From assembly GCA_035627835.1 (NCBI GenBank), contig DASPKX010000183.1, positions 1 to 34,724 of the forward strand: a stretch of DNA of 34,724 bases, in the 5' to 3' direction. Positions within the stretch are counted from its first letter, which is position 1, and each line of letters begins with the position of its first letter. The notes beneath the pieces were generated by a model, which worked only from the letters and a program-made list of their open reading frames with translations, did not search any database and was not told where the DNA came from. This DNA is from DASPKX01 sp035627835. GTDB lineage: Bacteria > Verrucomicrobiota > Verrucomicrobiia > Limisphaerales > SXQI01. The translations under genes and the position numbers were made by a program. Positions 1 to 7,134 of this stretch are shown here, one piece after another.

Positions 1-963
1 GGCTCCTTGCATCTTTAACAGCGCGGGCCGCACGAGCAGCAGAAAGGTGACAAACGCCGACACTGGATTGCCGGGAAGCCCAAACAGCCGCTTTGATTCC
101 AGTGTTCCGAATACAAACGGTTTGCCTGGGCGAATGGCCACGCGCCAGAGATTGATCACGCCGCCAACCTCCTGAAACGCGGACTTCACGAAATCAAATT
201 CACCCACGCTGACGCCACCGGACGTAATGACGGCATCGCAGTCGCGGAACGCTCGTGAGAGCGCTTCGCGAGTTTGCTCCGCATCATCGGGAACGATGGG
301 AAACACCACAGGCTCGCATCCGATCGATTCGCAGAGGCTGGCCAGCATCACTCGGTTGCTTTCGTAGATGCCGCCTCCGCTTCGCTCCGCTCCAGCTTCC
401 AAAAGTTCTGACCCGGTCGCGAGCAAGGCGACGCGGGGCTTCCGGCCCACGCGCACAGCTGCGATCCCACACGCCCCGAGCAACCCGATGCTGTTCCCGC
501 TCAAGCGTGCCCCCTTTGACAGGAGCGGCGCCCCCACCTTGATGTCTTCGCCTTTGAAACGAACATTCTCCCACGGCTGCACGGCTTCGAGGATTTGGAC
601 CGCTTCACCGTTGGCGCGAGTGGCCTCCTGCATAACCACAGCATCCGCGCCCGCAGGCAAAGGTGAGCCAGTGAAGACGCGCACACATTCACCGCGCTGC
701 ACCTTGCCCGCAAAGCTCTCGCCAGCCGCAACTTTGCCGATCAACCGCAACTGGGCGGGCGCATGCTCCGAGGCTTGCAGCGCGTCCTCAGCACGAAGCG
801 CATAGCCATCCATTGAGGAATTATCAAGGGGCGGGAGATCCAGCGGGCTGGCGATGTCCACGCTTAAGATGCGTCCGGCGGCGGCGCTCAGCGGGACATC
901 CTCGCTTGGGAGCGGCGGAATGTCCGGGAGCACTTTGGCCAGGGCTTCGTCCAGCGTAAGCAT
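1..963 (-). CDS. moeA: Molybdopterin molybdenumtransferase MoeA (partial, 3' end cut by window edge)
   Basis: MoeA inserts molybdate into adenylylated molybdopterin, the last step of molybdenum cofactor synthesis, in the cytoplasm. The reverse strand is open from an ATG at 961-963 to the left edge, giving 321 residues. MoeA hallmarks appear in order: PLDNSSMDGYA (about residues 45-55), VFTGSPLPAGADAVV (97-110), the MoCF-domain strand ALLATGSELLEAG (179-191), TSGGVSVGEFD (248-257) and the very typical GLPGNPVSAF (295-304). Full-length MoeA is usually about 400 residues, so roughly 80 C-terminal residues (domain IV) lie outside the window. No other cofactor-synthesis gene is visible. It is transcribed away from the lipoprotein gene at 1083, leaving about 120 nt for divergent promoters. 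Family assignment is secure. Confidence 0.95.
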   Translation of the reverse strand, partial: MLTLDEALAKVLPDIPPLPSEDVPLSAAAGRILSVDIASPLDLPPLDNSSMDGYALRAEDALQASEHAPAQLRLIGKVAAGESFAGKVQRGECVRVFTGSPLPAGADAVVMQEATRANGEAVQILEAVQPWENVRFKGEDIKVGAPLLSKGARLSGNSIGLLGACGIAAVRVGRKPRVALLATGSELLEAGAERSGGGIYESNRVMLASLCESIGCEPVVFPIVPDDAEQTREALSRAFRDCDAVITSGGVSVGEFDFVKSAFQEVGGVINLWRVAIRPGKPFVFGTLESKRLFGLPGNPVSAFVTFLLLVRPALLKMQGA

Positions 964-1082
964 GCTGAATCATGGGCTGGCGCAAATCCCCTCGCAATCG
1001 TTTGAATGCGCCCCCCGGTTGCGGGCGTCCAAGTCGTGGCTTATTGCCCCCGTGGCGATCGCCGCCTAGAGTTACTGAAGCA

Positions 1083-1541
1083 ATGAATGCTGCTGCCATC
1101 TGGTTTCGCCTGAGCACGAGCCTCGCGCTCGGAGTTGCTTCATTGGTCCTGGCCGGGTGCGCCACTTCGACGATTGAGAGCCGCCGCTCAGAGCGGATGT
1201 CCTCCTACATGAGCCTCGCCCCAGACGAGAAGCAGTTGGTGGACACGGGCCAGATTCGGATGGGGATGACTCAGGATGCCGTTTACATCTCCTGGGGGCA
1301 GCCTGCTGAGGTGCTTGAAGGCGAGGATGAAACTGGCCGCTACCAGATTTGGCGTTACGTCGGCAGCTGGATGCAGGAATCGCGTTATTGGGCCTACCGC
1401 GAAGTTGGCTCCGGGCCCGACCTTTACCTTGAACGCTATTTGCTCTCCGATTACCAACCGCGCGATTACGTGCGGGCGGAAATCGTTTTCCAGGAAGGGA
1501 AAGTAAAGCGCTGGCGGACGCTTCCGCGGCCCGCTTACTGA
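1083..1541 (+). CDS. Small outer-membrane-type lipoprotein, BamE/SmpA-like
   Basis: A 152-residue protein beginning MNAAAIWFRLSTSL. A hydrophobic signal segment ends in the lipobox LAGC with the acylated Cys at residue 26, so signal peptidase II processing is expected; lspA lies at 12780-13322. The mature part contains IRMGMTQDAVYISWGQP, which resembles the conserved start of BamE/SmpA/OmlA domains (GMT..V...G.P), followed by aromatic-rich strands. The frame is open upstream to 972, but the ATG at 1083 is chosen because it places the signal peptide at the N-terminus. There is no strong ribosome binding site. The stop overlaps the stop of the convergent DinB-like gene by a few bases. Lipoprotein status is well supported; membership of the BamE family is an inference from one motif. 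Confidence 0.8.
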   Translation: MNAAAIWFRLSTSLALGVASLVLAGCATSTIESRRSERMSSYMSLAPDEKQLVDTGQIRMGMTQDAVYISWGQPAEVLEGEDETGRYQIWRYVGSWMQESRYWAYREVGSGPDLYLERYLLSDYQPRDYVRAEIVFQEGKVKRWRTLPRPAY

Positions 1542-2119
1542 GCAGCTTTAAGCTCGCGGATTATCGCTTCGATCTGGCGCCGGTGAATCGTGTGGTGAAT
1601 CGCGGCCAGGCAATGCCATCCATGCGCGTTCAACGGCCCGAACCAAGGGTGGGTATGCGTGGTCTTTGAGTTCAGCTTCCCAAGCGCGGCCACTGACTTC
1701 ACGTATCGGCCGCAGATTCGCCGGAATAGCTTCACGGTAGTCTCGCTCTGCTCCACGCTCGGTTTCACATCCTGGATGCGAACCTCCCGGTCGATAGCTT
1801 CCTCATTCCGCAAGCGCTCGACAATGGCCTGGATGAAGGCGGTGGTGATGTTGAGATGCCCGACCGTCATCAACACAGACCAATTGCGGCTGCTATCCTC
1901 AATCCCCATGACGCGAGGGATTACCACTTGCCGCTGAGCCAGCTCGAGCGGCAGCGATTGAGCGAGGGTGGCGATGCGTTCGGTTTCGCGTTCGAAACGG
2001 GCCAGAGCGTTTTCAGGGGTCATGACTCCGCGAGCAAGCGCAAAGGCGCAGCGCACGAAGAGCAGCTCGGCGGTGGGCAGCCCGGCTCCAGGCGGACCAA
2101 GTGGCGCATCTGCATCCAT
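1535..2119 (-). CDS. DinB-like / DUF1569-type four-helix protein
   Basis: A mostly helical protein with the histidine layout of the DinB/YfiT metal-binding superfamily: one His in MTVGHLNIT and a cluster in the C-terminal helix AAIHHTIHRRQIEA. These usually form a three-His metal site. Some family members are bacillithiol- or mycothiol-dependent transferases; most are uncharacterised, so no reaction is proposed. The ATG at 2119 gives 194 residues. The frame stays open to a TTG at 2206 (223 residues), but the extra N-terminus is Gly/Ala/Pro-rich and would crowd the divergent gene at 2250. The two genes probably share a short divergent promoter region. The stop lies inside the end of the convergent lipoprotein gene. 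Confidence 0.7.
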   Translation of the reverse strand: MDADAPLGPPGAGLPTAELLFVRCAFALARGVMTPENALARFERETERIATLAQSLPLELAQRQVVIPRVMGIEDSSRNWSVLMTVGHLNITTAFIQAIVERLRNEEAIDREVRIQDVKPSVEQSETTVKLFRRICGRYVKSVAALGKLNSKTTHTHPWFGPLNAHGWHCLAAIHHTIHRRQIEAIIRELKAAQ

Positions 2120-2249
2120 GGGGGCACTATGACCAGAGGCTCCGCTCAGGGCAACCCCGAGGGCAATTGGCTTGCCAAAGGCCCAACCCCAATCGATGGT
2201 GAACAAATCGGCCTATCCGCCGTCCAAGGAACAGACCATTCATTCTTCT

Positions 2250-3557
2250 ATGAAGCATTCCCGCAACATTTCACGCTGGGCTGCCGCATCTTTGCTTGTG
2301 GCTATTTGCGCTGCGCCTGCGATTCACGCCGCTGATAAGGCGCCAGCCACTCCGCCGGCCGCTACGGCGAAAGCCGAGCCAAAGGCGAAGATCCAAATTG
2401 ATCCGAAAGCGGATGAGTTGCTCAAGAAGATGAGCGAGGCATTCAAAAATTCGAAGTCCATGCGCGTGAACATGAAGACGCTCATGAGCATGAAGCTGGG
2501 CGGGATGAACCAGGAGATGCCAGCAGATTACAAATTCGTGGCCGAACGCCCGAACAAGATGTCCATGACCATGCAAGGCGAAGGCATGGGGGTGAACGTG
2601 ATCAGCGACGGCAAGAAGCTGGTGGTGCATGTGCCGATGATGAATCGCTACACCGAGGCGGATGCGCCCGCGAAGATTGAAGATGTGGGGGAATCATCCG
2701 GCGCGCCTTCCGGCCCGCATGAAATTCTCACAAGCGGCCTTTTCTCGGATAATCCTTACGAAACCTTGATCAAAGACGCCAAGAAGATCGCGTATGTCGG
2801 CATGGGCAAGGACGCGGAAAAGGATCTGCATCACCTGCGCGTGACGCAAGATGATGTGGAGTGGGACATGTATCTTTCAAACGATGCCAAGCCGACCATC
2901 AGCAAGATCCGCGCGGACATGACCAAAGCCATGGCGGAAGGGGTTCCCGAGGAGGCCCGCGCCGGTGTCTCCATGGTGATGACACTCACCTACAGCAATT
3001 GGGATCTGGCCGCGAAGACGACGGCGGATGATTTCAAGTTCACCCCACCCGCAGGCGCGGAAAAGGTGGAGGAGATCGTGCCGCAAGCCAAAGCGGACGA
3101 TGACGAGGAAGAGGAGAACGCGCCCAGCCCATTGATCGGCAAACCAGCGCCGAAGCTCGATGTTCCTTTGCTGAATGGCGGCGAAGCCTCCCTCGCCAAG
3201 CACAAAGGCAAGGATGTGGTCATTCTCGATTTCTGGGCCACGTGGTGCGGGCCTTGCGTGCGCGCGATGCCGATCATCTCTGAAGTCGTTTCGAGCTACA
3301 AAGACAAGGGCGTGGTTCTCTACGCGGTAAATGTGCAGGAGCAGCCAAAGGCGATCACGGAGTTCCTGGAAAAGCGGAAGCTCAATGTGACTGTCGCGTT
3401 GGACAAGGATGGAGCTGTGAGCGAGCGCTACGGTGTTGAGGGAATTCCGCAAACGGTGATCATCGACAAAGAAGGGGTGATTCGCTCCGTTCATGTCGGC
3501 TTCAGCCCGGAGCTGAAGGATATCCTGAAGAAGGACATTGACCCGCTGCTGAAGTAA
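2250..3557 (+). CDS. Secreted two-domain protein: DUF2092/LolA-like domain plus TlpA/ResA-type thioredoxin
   Basis: A 435-residue envelope protein. The ATG at 2250 starts a Sec signal peptide (MKHSRNISRWAAASLLVAI, cleavage probably after AIHA). Residues about 50-275 resemble DUF2092/LolA-like outer-membrane lipid-binding domains: a helix with DELLKKMSEAF, then many short beta strands. An acidic linker (KADDDEEEEN, about 281-290) leads to a C-terminal TlpA/ResA thioredoxin fold (about 295-435) with the redox motif WCGPC (Cys333, Cys336) and the cis-Pro loop GIPQTVII. Such domains reduce or isomerise disulfides outside the cytoplasm. The N-terminal domain is unusually rich in methionine. The frame extends upstream to 2172, but that start would bury the signal peptide. 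A strong terminator follows at 3583-3615, so the gene is probably monocistronic. The substrate is unknown. Confidence 0.85.
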   Translation: MKHSRNISRWAAASLLVAICAAPAIHAADKAPATPPAATAKAEPKAKIQIDPKADELLKKMSEAFKNSKSMRVNMKTLMSMKLGGMNQEMPADYKFVAERPNKMSMTMQGEGMGVNVISDGKKLVVHVPMMNRYTEADAPAKIEDVGESSGAPSGPHEILTSGLFSDNPYETLIKDAKKIAYVGMGKDAEKDLHHLRVTQDDVEWDMYLSNDAKPTISKIRADMTKAMAEGVPEEARAGVSMVMTLTYSNWDLAAKTTADDFKFTPPAGAEKVEEIVPQAKADDDEEEENAPSPLIGKPAPKLDVPLLNGGEASLAKHKGKDVVILDFWATWCGPCVRAMPIISEVVSSYKDKGVVLYAVNVQEQPKAITEFLEKRKLNVTVALDKDGAVSERYGVEGIPQTVIIDKEGVIRSVHVGFSPELKDILKKDIDPLLK

Positions 3558-3582
3558 GCTCGGCCTTCCATGATGTATTCAA

Positions 3583-3615
3583 GGCGGCGTCCCCAGGGGC
3601 GCCGCTTTTGTTTTG
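3583..3615 (+). terminator. Rho-independent terminator after the thioredoxin-domain gene
   Basis: GCGGCG at 3584-3589 pairs perfectly with CGCCGC at 3600-3605. Four C and four G between them can extend the stem. It is followed at once by the T-rich tract TTTTGTTTTG (3606-3615). It lies 26 nt after the stop at 3557, the expected position and shape for an intrinsic terminator. It separates this gene from the metal-uptake operon. Confidence 0.85.
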
Positions 3616-3646
3616 TGACGAAAGCGTGCGGGCGCCGTGTTCTGAG

Positions 3647-3674
3647 TTGACTTCCGGCGCGAGGCTCCTAGGTT
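3647..3674 (+). promoter_or_regulatory. Candidate sigma70-type promoter of the metal-uptake operon
   Basis: TTGACT (3647-3652), a 16-nt spacer, then TAGGTT (3669-3674). The -35 matches consensus at 5 of 6 positions; the -10 is weak. It sits between the upstream terminator and the ATG at 3686. That implies a very short leader of about 5 nt, or translation from a later codon. A similar arrangement precedes the PilZ-like gene. No recognisable Zur palindrome overlaps it. Confidence 0.35.
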
Positions 3675-3685
3675 CGGCTCCAGCC

Positions 3686-3967
3686 ATGTTAAAACGCGCA
3701 ACATCTCTGCTGCTCTGCTGCGTTTATCTTTTCGTGGTTCTATTCAGCGGGTTGCTGCACGAGCACTCCGATGAAGCGACGTTGGGGCTGGAGAAAGATT
3801 GCGCGGCTTGCGCGCTTCATTTCCATGGGGCGGCTGAGGAGCCGGCGCCCACCCGCATTCCGGTCACGTTTTCCGAACGCGATGTTCAATTTTCTTTTGC
3901 CGCGCCCGTGGGCGGCATCTGCAGGATAGCTCTCCCCCCGGAGCGCGGGCCTCCTTTCTGCGCGTAA
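3686..3967 (+). CDS. Small membrane-anchored His/Cys-containing protein, DUF2946-like, first gene of metal-uptake operon
   Basis: A 93-residue protein starting MLKRATSLLLCCVYLF. One hydrophobic segment (about residues 5-24) is either an uncleaved anchor or a signal peptide. It is followed by LLHEHSDEA, then CAACALHFHG, so HxH, CxxC and HxH lie within about 25 residues and could bind a metal ion. The C-terminus ends PPERGPPFCA, like the R-A/G-P-P tail of DUF2946-type proteins often found beside metal or copper genes. The ATG at 3686 is preferred over the in-frame ATG at 3608, which lies beside the terminator. The next gene starts 100 nt downstream on the same strand. A role in metal sensing or delivery is inferred from motifs and context only. 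Confidence 0.65.
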   Translation: MLKRATSLLLCCVYLFVVLFSGLLHEHSDEATLGLEKDCAACALHFHGAAEEPAPTRIPVTFSERDVQFSFAAPVGGICRIALPPERGPPFCA

Positions 3968-3978
3968 ACCCCAACCCC

Positions 3979-4036
3979 GCCTCGCAAGAGGCATCACCTA
4001 AATGCCTGCCATGGCTTTCCGTGTGGCACAGCCATG
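3979..4036 (+). other. Two intercistronic RNA hairpins before the porin gene
   Basis: GCCTC-GCAA-GAGGC (3979-3992) is a perfect 5-bp stem closed by a GNRA tetraloop. CATGGCT (4010-4016) pairs perfectly with AGCCATG (4030-4036) around a 13-nt loop that itself contains GTG/CAC. Neither is followed by a T tract, so they look like mRNA structures (stability, processing or translational control) and not simple terminators. They lie 12 nt after the small-protein stop and 31 nt before the porin start. Confidence 0.4.
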
Positions 4037-4067
4037 CGCCGGCGCAATTCCTTTATGTCGCAGAAAA

Positions 4068-5513
4068 ATGAAAAACAAAGTTTTGACCCTTATTGCTGCG
4101 GTGACGGCCTGCAGCCCTGTTCTCGCCGTCGATGACGTTGAGCAGTTGAAGCGTGAGCTTCGCGAGTTGAGAGAGAAAACGGAGCAGCTGGAGCGGAGGC
4201 TTCAGCAGATTGACTCCACAAACACCGGAGCCACCAACCAGACGGGTGGCGCCACCGCGCCCGCGGCCACGCGGTCCTTTGGGCCGGCAATCGACAGTGG
4301 CGGCGGCTTGAGCCTTTTCCGCGGTCCTTCCGGGTACTTGAACATGTCCGTGGATGGGCTGATGTCGGTCGGCAGCAGCACCGCGGATGACATCGAGGCG
4401 CTGAATCCCGGCGGCCATGACCCGCAGGTGCGTGGGTTCACCTTCCAATCGCTTGAGTTGATTTTCGACGGGGCGATCGATCCTTACTTCCGGGGATTTG
4501 GCGCGGTTGATTTTCACATCGATAGCGAGGGTGAAACGGGCGTAGAGCTGGAGGAGGCGTATTTGGAAACGATATCCCTTCCAGGCAACCTTCAATTGCG
4601 GGCTGGCCAGTTCTACACCGACTTCGGGCGGCATAATCCAACCCATGCGCACGCCTGGGCGTTCGTGGATGCGCCACTGGTGAACTCTCGCTTGCTGGGG
4701 CCCGAAGGGTTGCGCAACCCGGGCGCGCGTCTCGCCTGGCTGGCGCCGCTGCCCAACTACACGGAGCTGTCATTCTCCGTGCAGAACAGCCACGGCGAAA
4801 CAGCGGAAGGATTCCGGAACAGCCATGAAGGCGAGGGGTTCCTCGGGCGTTTGCACAACGACACCCGCGTGAAGTCTTTTGACGACATGCTGCTGGCTTC
4901 GCGGCTGGCGACATCGATTGATCTGACCGCTTCGCAAACATTGCTGGCAGGCCTTTCGGCGGCGCTCGGCCCGAATGCGAGCGGTGACGACACTCGCACG
5001 GAAATCTTTGGCGCGGATCTATTCTGGAAATGGAAGAGCGCGCAGCATCATGGCGGATTCCCGTTTGTCTTCTGGCAGACCGAAGCGATGCTTCGCCGGT
5101 ATGAAGCCGGGGCTTTTGATGAGGATCTGGACATGAGCGGCATACTCGATCCCGGCGAGCCGGATCTGGACGGGGACGGACTCCCAGATTTTGCGCCCGC
5201 GGAACGCCTCGTGGATTACGGCTTCTACACGCAGCTCGGATATGGCTTCCGTAAAGGCTGGGTCGCGGCTTTGCGGTTCGATTATGTGCGGCCGGAGAAT
5301 TCAGCGGCCTACGAGGATCCGTTGATCTTCGGGCCGGACCTGGCGCGCGCGGAGCGTTGGAGGGTTTCGCCAAACCTGACTTGGTACCCAAGTGAGTTCT
5401 CGAAGATCCGGCTGCAATACAATTACGATGACCGCCGCTATATTGGGGTGGATCATTCGGTGTGGCTGCAATTCGAGTTCCTGCTCGGCAAACATGGAGC
5501 GCATCGTTTCTAA
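4068..5513 (+). CDS. Outer-membrane beta-barrel (porin-like), likely metal-uptake channel
   Basis: A 481-residue protein. The ATG at 4068 opens a signal peptide (MKNKVLTLIAAVTACSPVLA). A short coiled coil follows (VEQLKRELRELREKTEQLE), as in many trimeric porins, then a Thr/Ala/Gly linker. The rest consists of alternating amphipathic strands with many aromatic residues and ends in a strand close to WLQFEFLLGKHGAHRF; a terminal Phe is typical of outer-membrane barrels. I see no TonB plug domain or TonB box. A predicted loop contains DLDGDGLPD (5163-5189), a calcium-binding-like repeat. ZnuA starts 8 nt after the stop, so co-transcription is very likely. By context it would pass zinc or manganese, or a small chelate, into the periplasm. 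Phosphate-selective OprP-type porins are the main alternative. Confidence 0.75.
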   Translation: MKNKVLTLIAAVTACSPVLAVDDVEQLKRELRELREKTEQLERRLQQIDSTNTGATNQTGGATAPAATRSFGPAIDSGGGLSLFRGPSGYLNMSVDGLMSVGSSTADDIEALNPGGHDPQVRGFTFQSLELIFDGAIDPYFRGFGAVDFHIDSEGETGVELEEAYLETISLPGNLQLRAGQFYTDFGRHNPTHAHAWAFVDAPLVNSRLLGPEGLRNPGARLAWLAPLPNYTELSFSVQNSHGETAEGFRNSHEGEGFLGRLHNDTRVKSFDDMLLASRLATSIDLTASQTLLAGLSAALGPNASGDDTRTEIFGADLFWKWKSAQHHGGFPFVFWQTEAMLRRYEAGAFDEDLDMSGILDPGEPDLDGDGLPDFAPAERLVDYGFYTQLGYGFRKGWVAALRFDYVRPENSAAYEDPLIFGPDLARAERWRVSPNLTWYPSEFSKIRLQYNYDDRRYIGVDHSVWLQFEFLLGKHGAHRF

Positions 5514-5521
5514 GAGCTGTT

Positions 5522-6442
5522 ATGCGCAAATTACATTTCGTGTTCGCGGCGCTTGGCGCGCTGTTTCTCAGCGTTAGCGCTCATGCGGAGAAGCTCCGCG
5601 TGGTGGCCACGTTGCCGGACCTGGCTGCGCTCGCGCAGCAACTCGGGGGCGATCATGTCCAGGTGGAGAGCTTGGCTCGTGCTTCGGAGGATCCTCACTT
5701 CGTCGATGCCCGGCCGAGCTTCGTTCGGCTGCTTAACCAGGCCGATGTTTTGATCGAAGGCGGCGCAGGCTTGGAGGCTGGATGGCTGGAGCCGCTGGTG
5801 CAAAACGCCCGGAACCCAACAATCCAAACAGGGAAATCTGGGCGAGTTGTCGCAAGCGCCGGGCTCACGTTGCTGGATGTGCCCGCATCGCTCGACCGCT
5901 CGCAAGGGGATGTTCACCCGCAAGGGAACCCCCATTACATGCTCGACCCGGAAGCTGTGAGCAAGGTGGCAGCGACCATTGCGGCTGGGCTGAGCCAGGT
6001 GGATGCAGCCCATGCGCACGATTACGCGGCGGAACTCCGGAAGTTCCAGGAGCAACTGAACGGCGCGAAAAGCAAATGGATCGAGCAATTCTCCGCGTGC
6101 AAAGGCGCGCGAGTGGTCGCGTACCACAAATCGTTCGATTACCTGCTGAAGCGGTACGGGTTGGAGCTGGCGGGAACGATTGAGCCGAAACCAGGCATTG
6201 AACCCTCACCCGCGCATATTGCGCACCTGGTGAGAGACGCAAAGGCAGCCGGGGTGAAGGTCGTGATCGCCGAGTCGTTCCGCCCGCAGAAAACGGCTGA
6301 GCGTGTGGCGAGCGAAACAGGCGCGCAATATGTTGCCCTCCCCTTGCTGGCAGGCGCCGATGATTCAGCGAAAGATTATTTCAGCTGGATGAACCTTGTG
6401 GTGAGCCGCCTGTCCGAGGCGTGCGGTCGCACCGCGAAATGA
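5522..6442 (+). CDS. Periplasmic metal-binding protein of ABC importer, ZnuA/TroA family
   Basis: A 306-residue cluster A-1 (cluster 9) solute-binding protein that delivers Zn2+ or Mn2+ to the inner-membrane importer. The signal peptide is MRKLHFVFAALGALFLSV, cleaved near SAHA. Expected metal ligands are visible: His in DPHFVD (about residue 58), His in NPHYML, His in AYHKSFDYLL and an acidic residue in the C-lobe near IAESFRP. The acidic/His-rich loop found in many zinc-specific ZnuA proteins is missing, so zinc versus manganese cannot be decided from sequence. The ATG at 5522 is used because it starts the signal peptide. It lies 8 nt after the porin stop and its own stop overlaps the ATPase start. 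Confidence 0.9.
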   Translation: MRKLHFVFAALGALFLSVSAHAEKLRVVATLPDLAALAQQLGGDHVQVESLARASEDPHFVDARPSFVRLLNQADVLIEGGAGLEAGWLEPLVQNARNPTIQTGKSGRVVASAGLTLLDVPASLDRSQGDVHPQGNPHYMLDPEAVSKVAATIAAGLSQVDAAHAHDYAAELRKFQEQLNGAKSKWIEQFSACKGARVVAYHKSFDYLLKRYGLELAGTIEPKPGIEPSPAHIAHLVRDAKAAGVKVVIAESFRPQKTAERVASETGAQYVALPLLAGADDSAKDYFSWMNLVVSRLSEACGRTAK

Positions 6443-7134
6443 TGAGCGCGCCGATTCTCACTGTAAGCAAGCTGAGCGTCGGCTACCAACAACGAGCCGT
6501 GCTCCAGGATGTGTCGTTCGACCTGGAGCGCGGCTCTTACACTTTTATCCTGGGCGCGAATGGTTCCGGCAAGAGCACGTTGCTGAAGACATTGGCCGGC
6601 GTGCTGAAGCCGCTCAGCGGCAATATTGCTTCCGCGCCTGATTCAGTCCGGATTGGCTACGTCCCCCAGCGGCATAGCATTGATCCGTTGTTTTTGCTCA
6701 CGTCACTGGATGTGGTGTTAATGGGAGCGGCGGCGCATCTGGCCGCTGGAGCGCCGCTGCCGAAAAGCCATCGTGCGCGCGCGGAGGAGTTGCTGCGGCA
6801 GGCCGCTGGCGATGTGGCGGATCGCGAGTTCGCTCGCTTGTCGGGCGGGCAGCAGCAACGGGTGTTGATTGCGCGCGGATTAATGACGAACCCCGACCTG
6901 CTATTACTGGATGAGCCGACCGCTGGCGTGGATGCGACAGCAGCGATTGGAATTCTGGAGTGGCTGCAGGAGATGAATGCCTCGGGGCTGACGATTGTGT
7001 TGGTGACCCATCATCTGTCTGAGATTCGGCGGTTTGCCAGCAGCATGATTTGGGTGAGCCGCGGCGGCGCGCGCAAGGGGAGCGTGGACGAGCTGCAAAC
7101 ACCGGGGAAATTGGAGGAGCTGCTGCTCGGATGA
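6439..7134 (+). CDS. Metal ABC importer ATP-binding protein, ZnuC-like
   Basis: A 231-residue cytoplasmic ATPase that powers the importer. It contains Walker A GANGSGKST (residues 39-47), the Q-loop region YVPQRHS, the ABC signature LSGGQQQR, Walker B LLLLDEPTAG and the switch His in VTHHL. The start ATG at 6439 overlaps the ZnuA-type stop (TGA 6440-6442); a second ATG at 6442 is possible and would change the protein by one residue. The stop overlaps the permease start in the same way. Such chains of ATGA overlaps indicate translational coupling. Confidence 0.93.
   Translation: MMSAPILTVSKLSVGYQQRAVLQDVSFDLERGSYTFILGANGSGKSTLLKTLAGVLKPLSGNIASAPDSVRIGYVPQRHSIDPLFLLTSLDVVLMGAAAHLAAGAPLPKSHRARAEELLRQAAGDVADREFARLSGGQQQRVLIARGLMTNPDLLLLDEPTAGVDATAAIGILEWLQEMNASGLTIVLVTHHLSEIRRFASSMIWVSRGGARKGSVDELQTPGKLEELLLG

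Noticed and set aside
4438..5529. Long open frame (363 codons) antisense to the porin gene
   Set aside because: Arg/Pro/Ala/Ser-rich composition without domains, lying opposite a protein with signal peptide and barrel strands; a by-product of high GC content.
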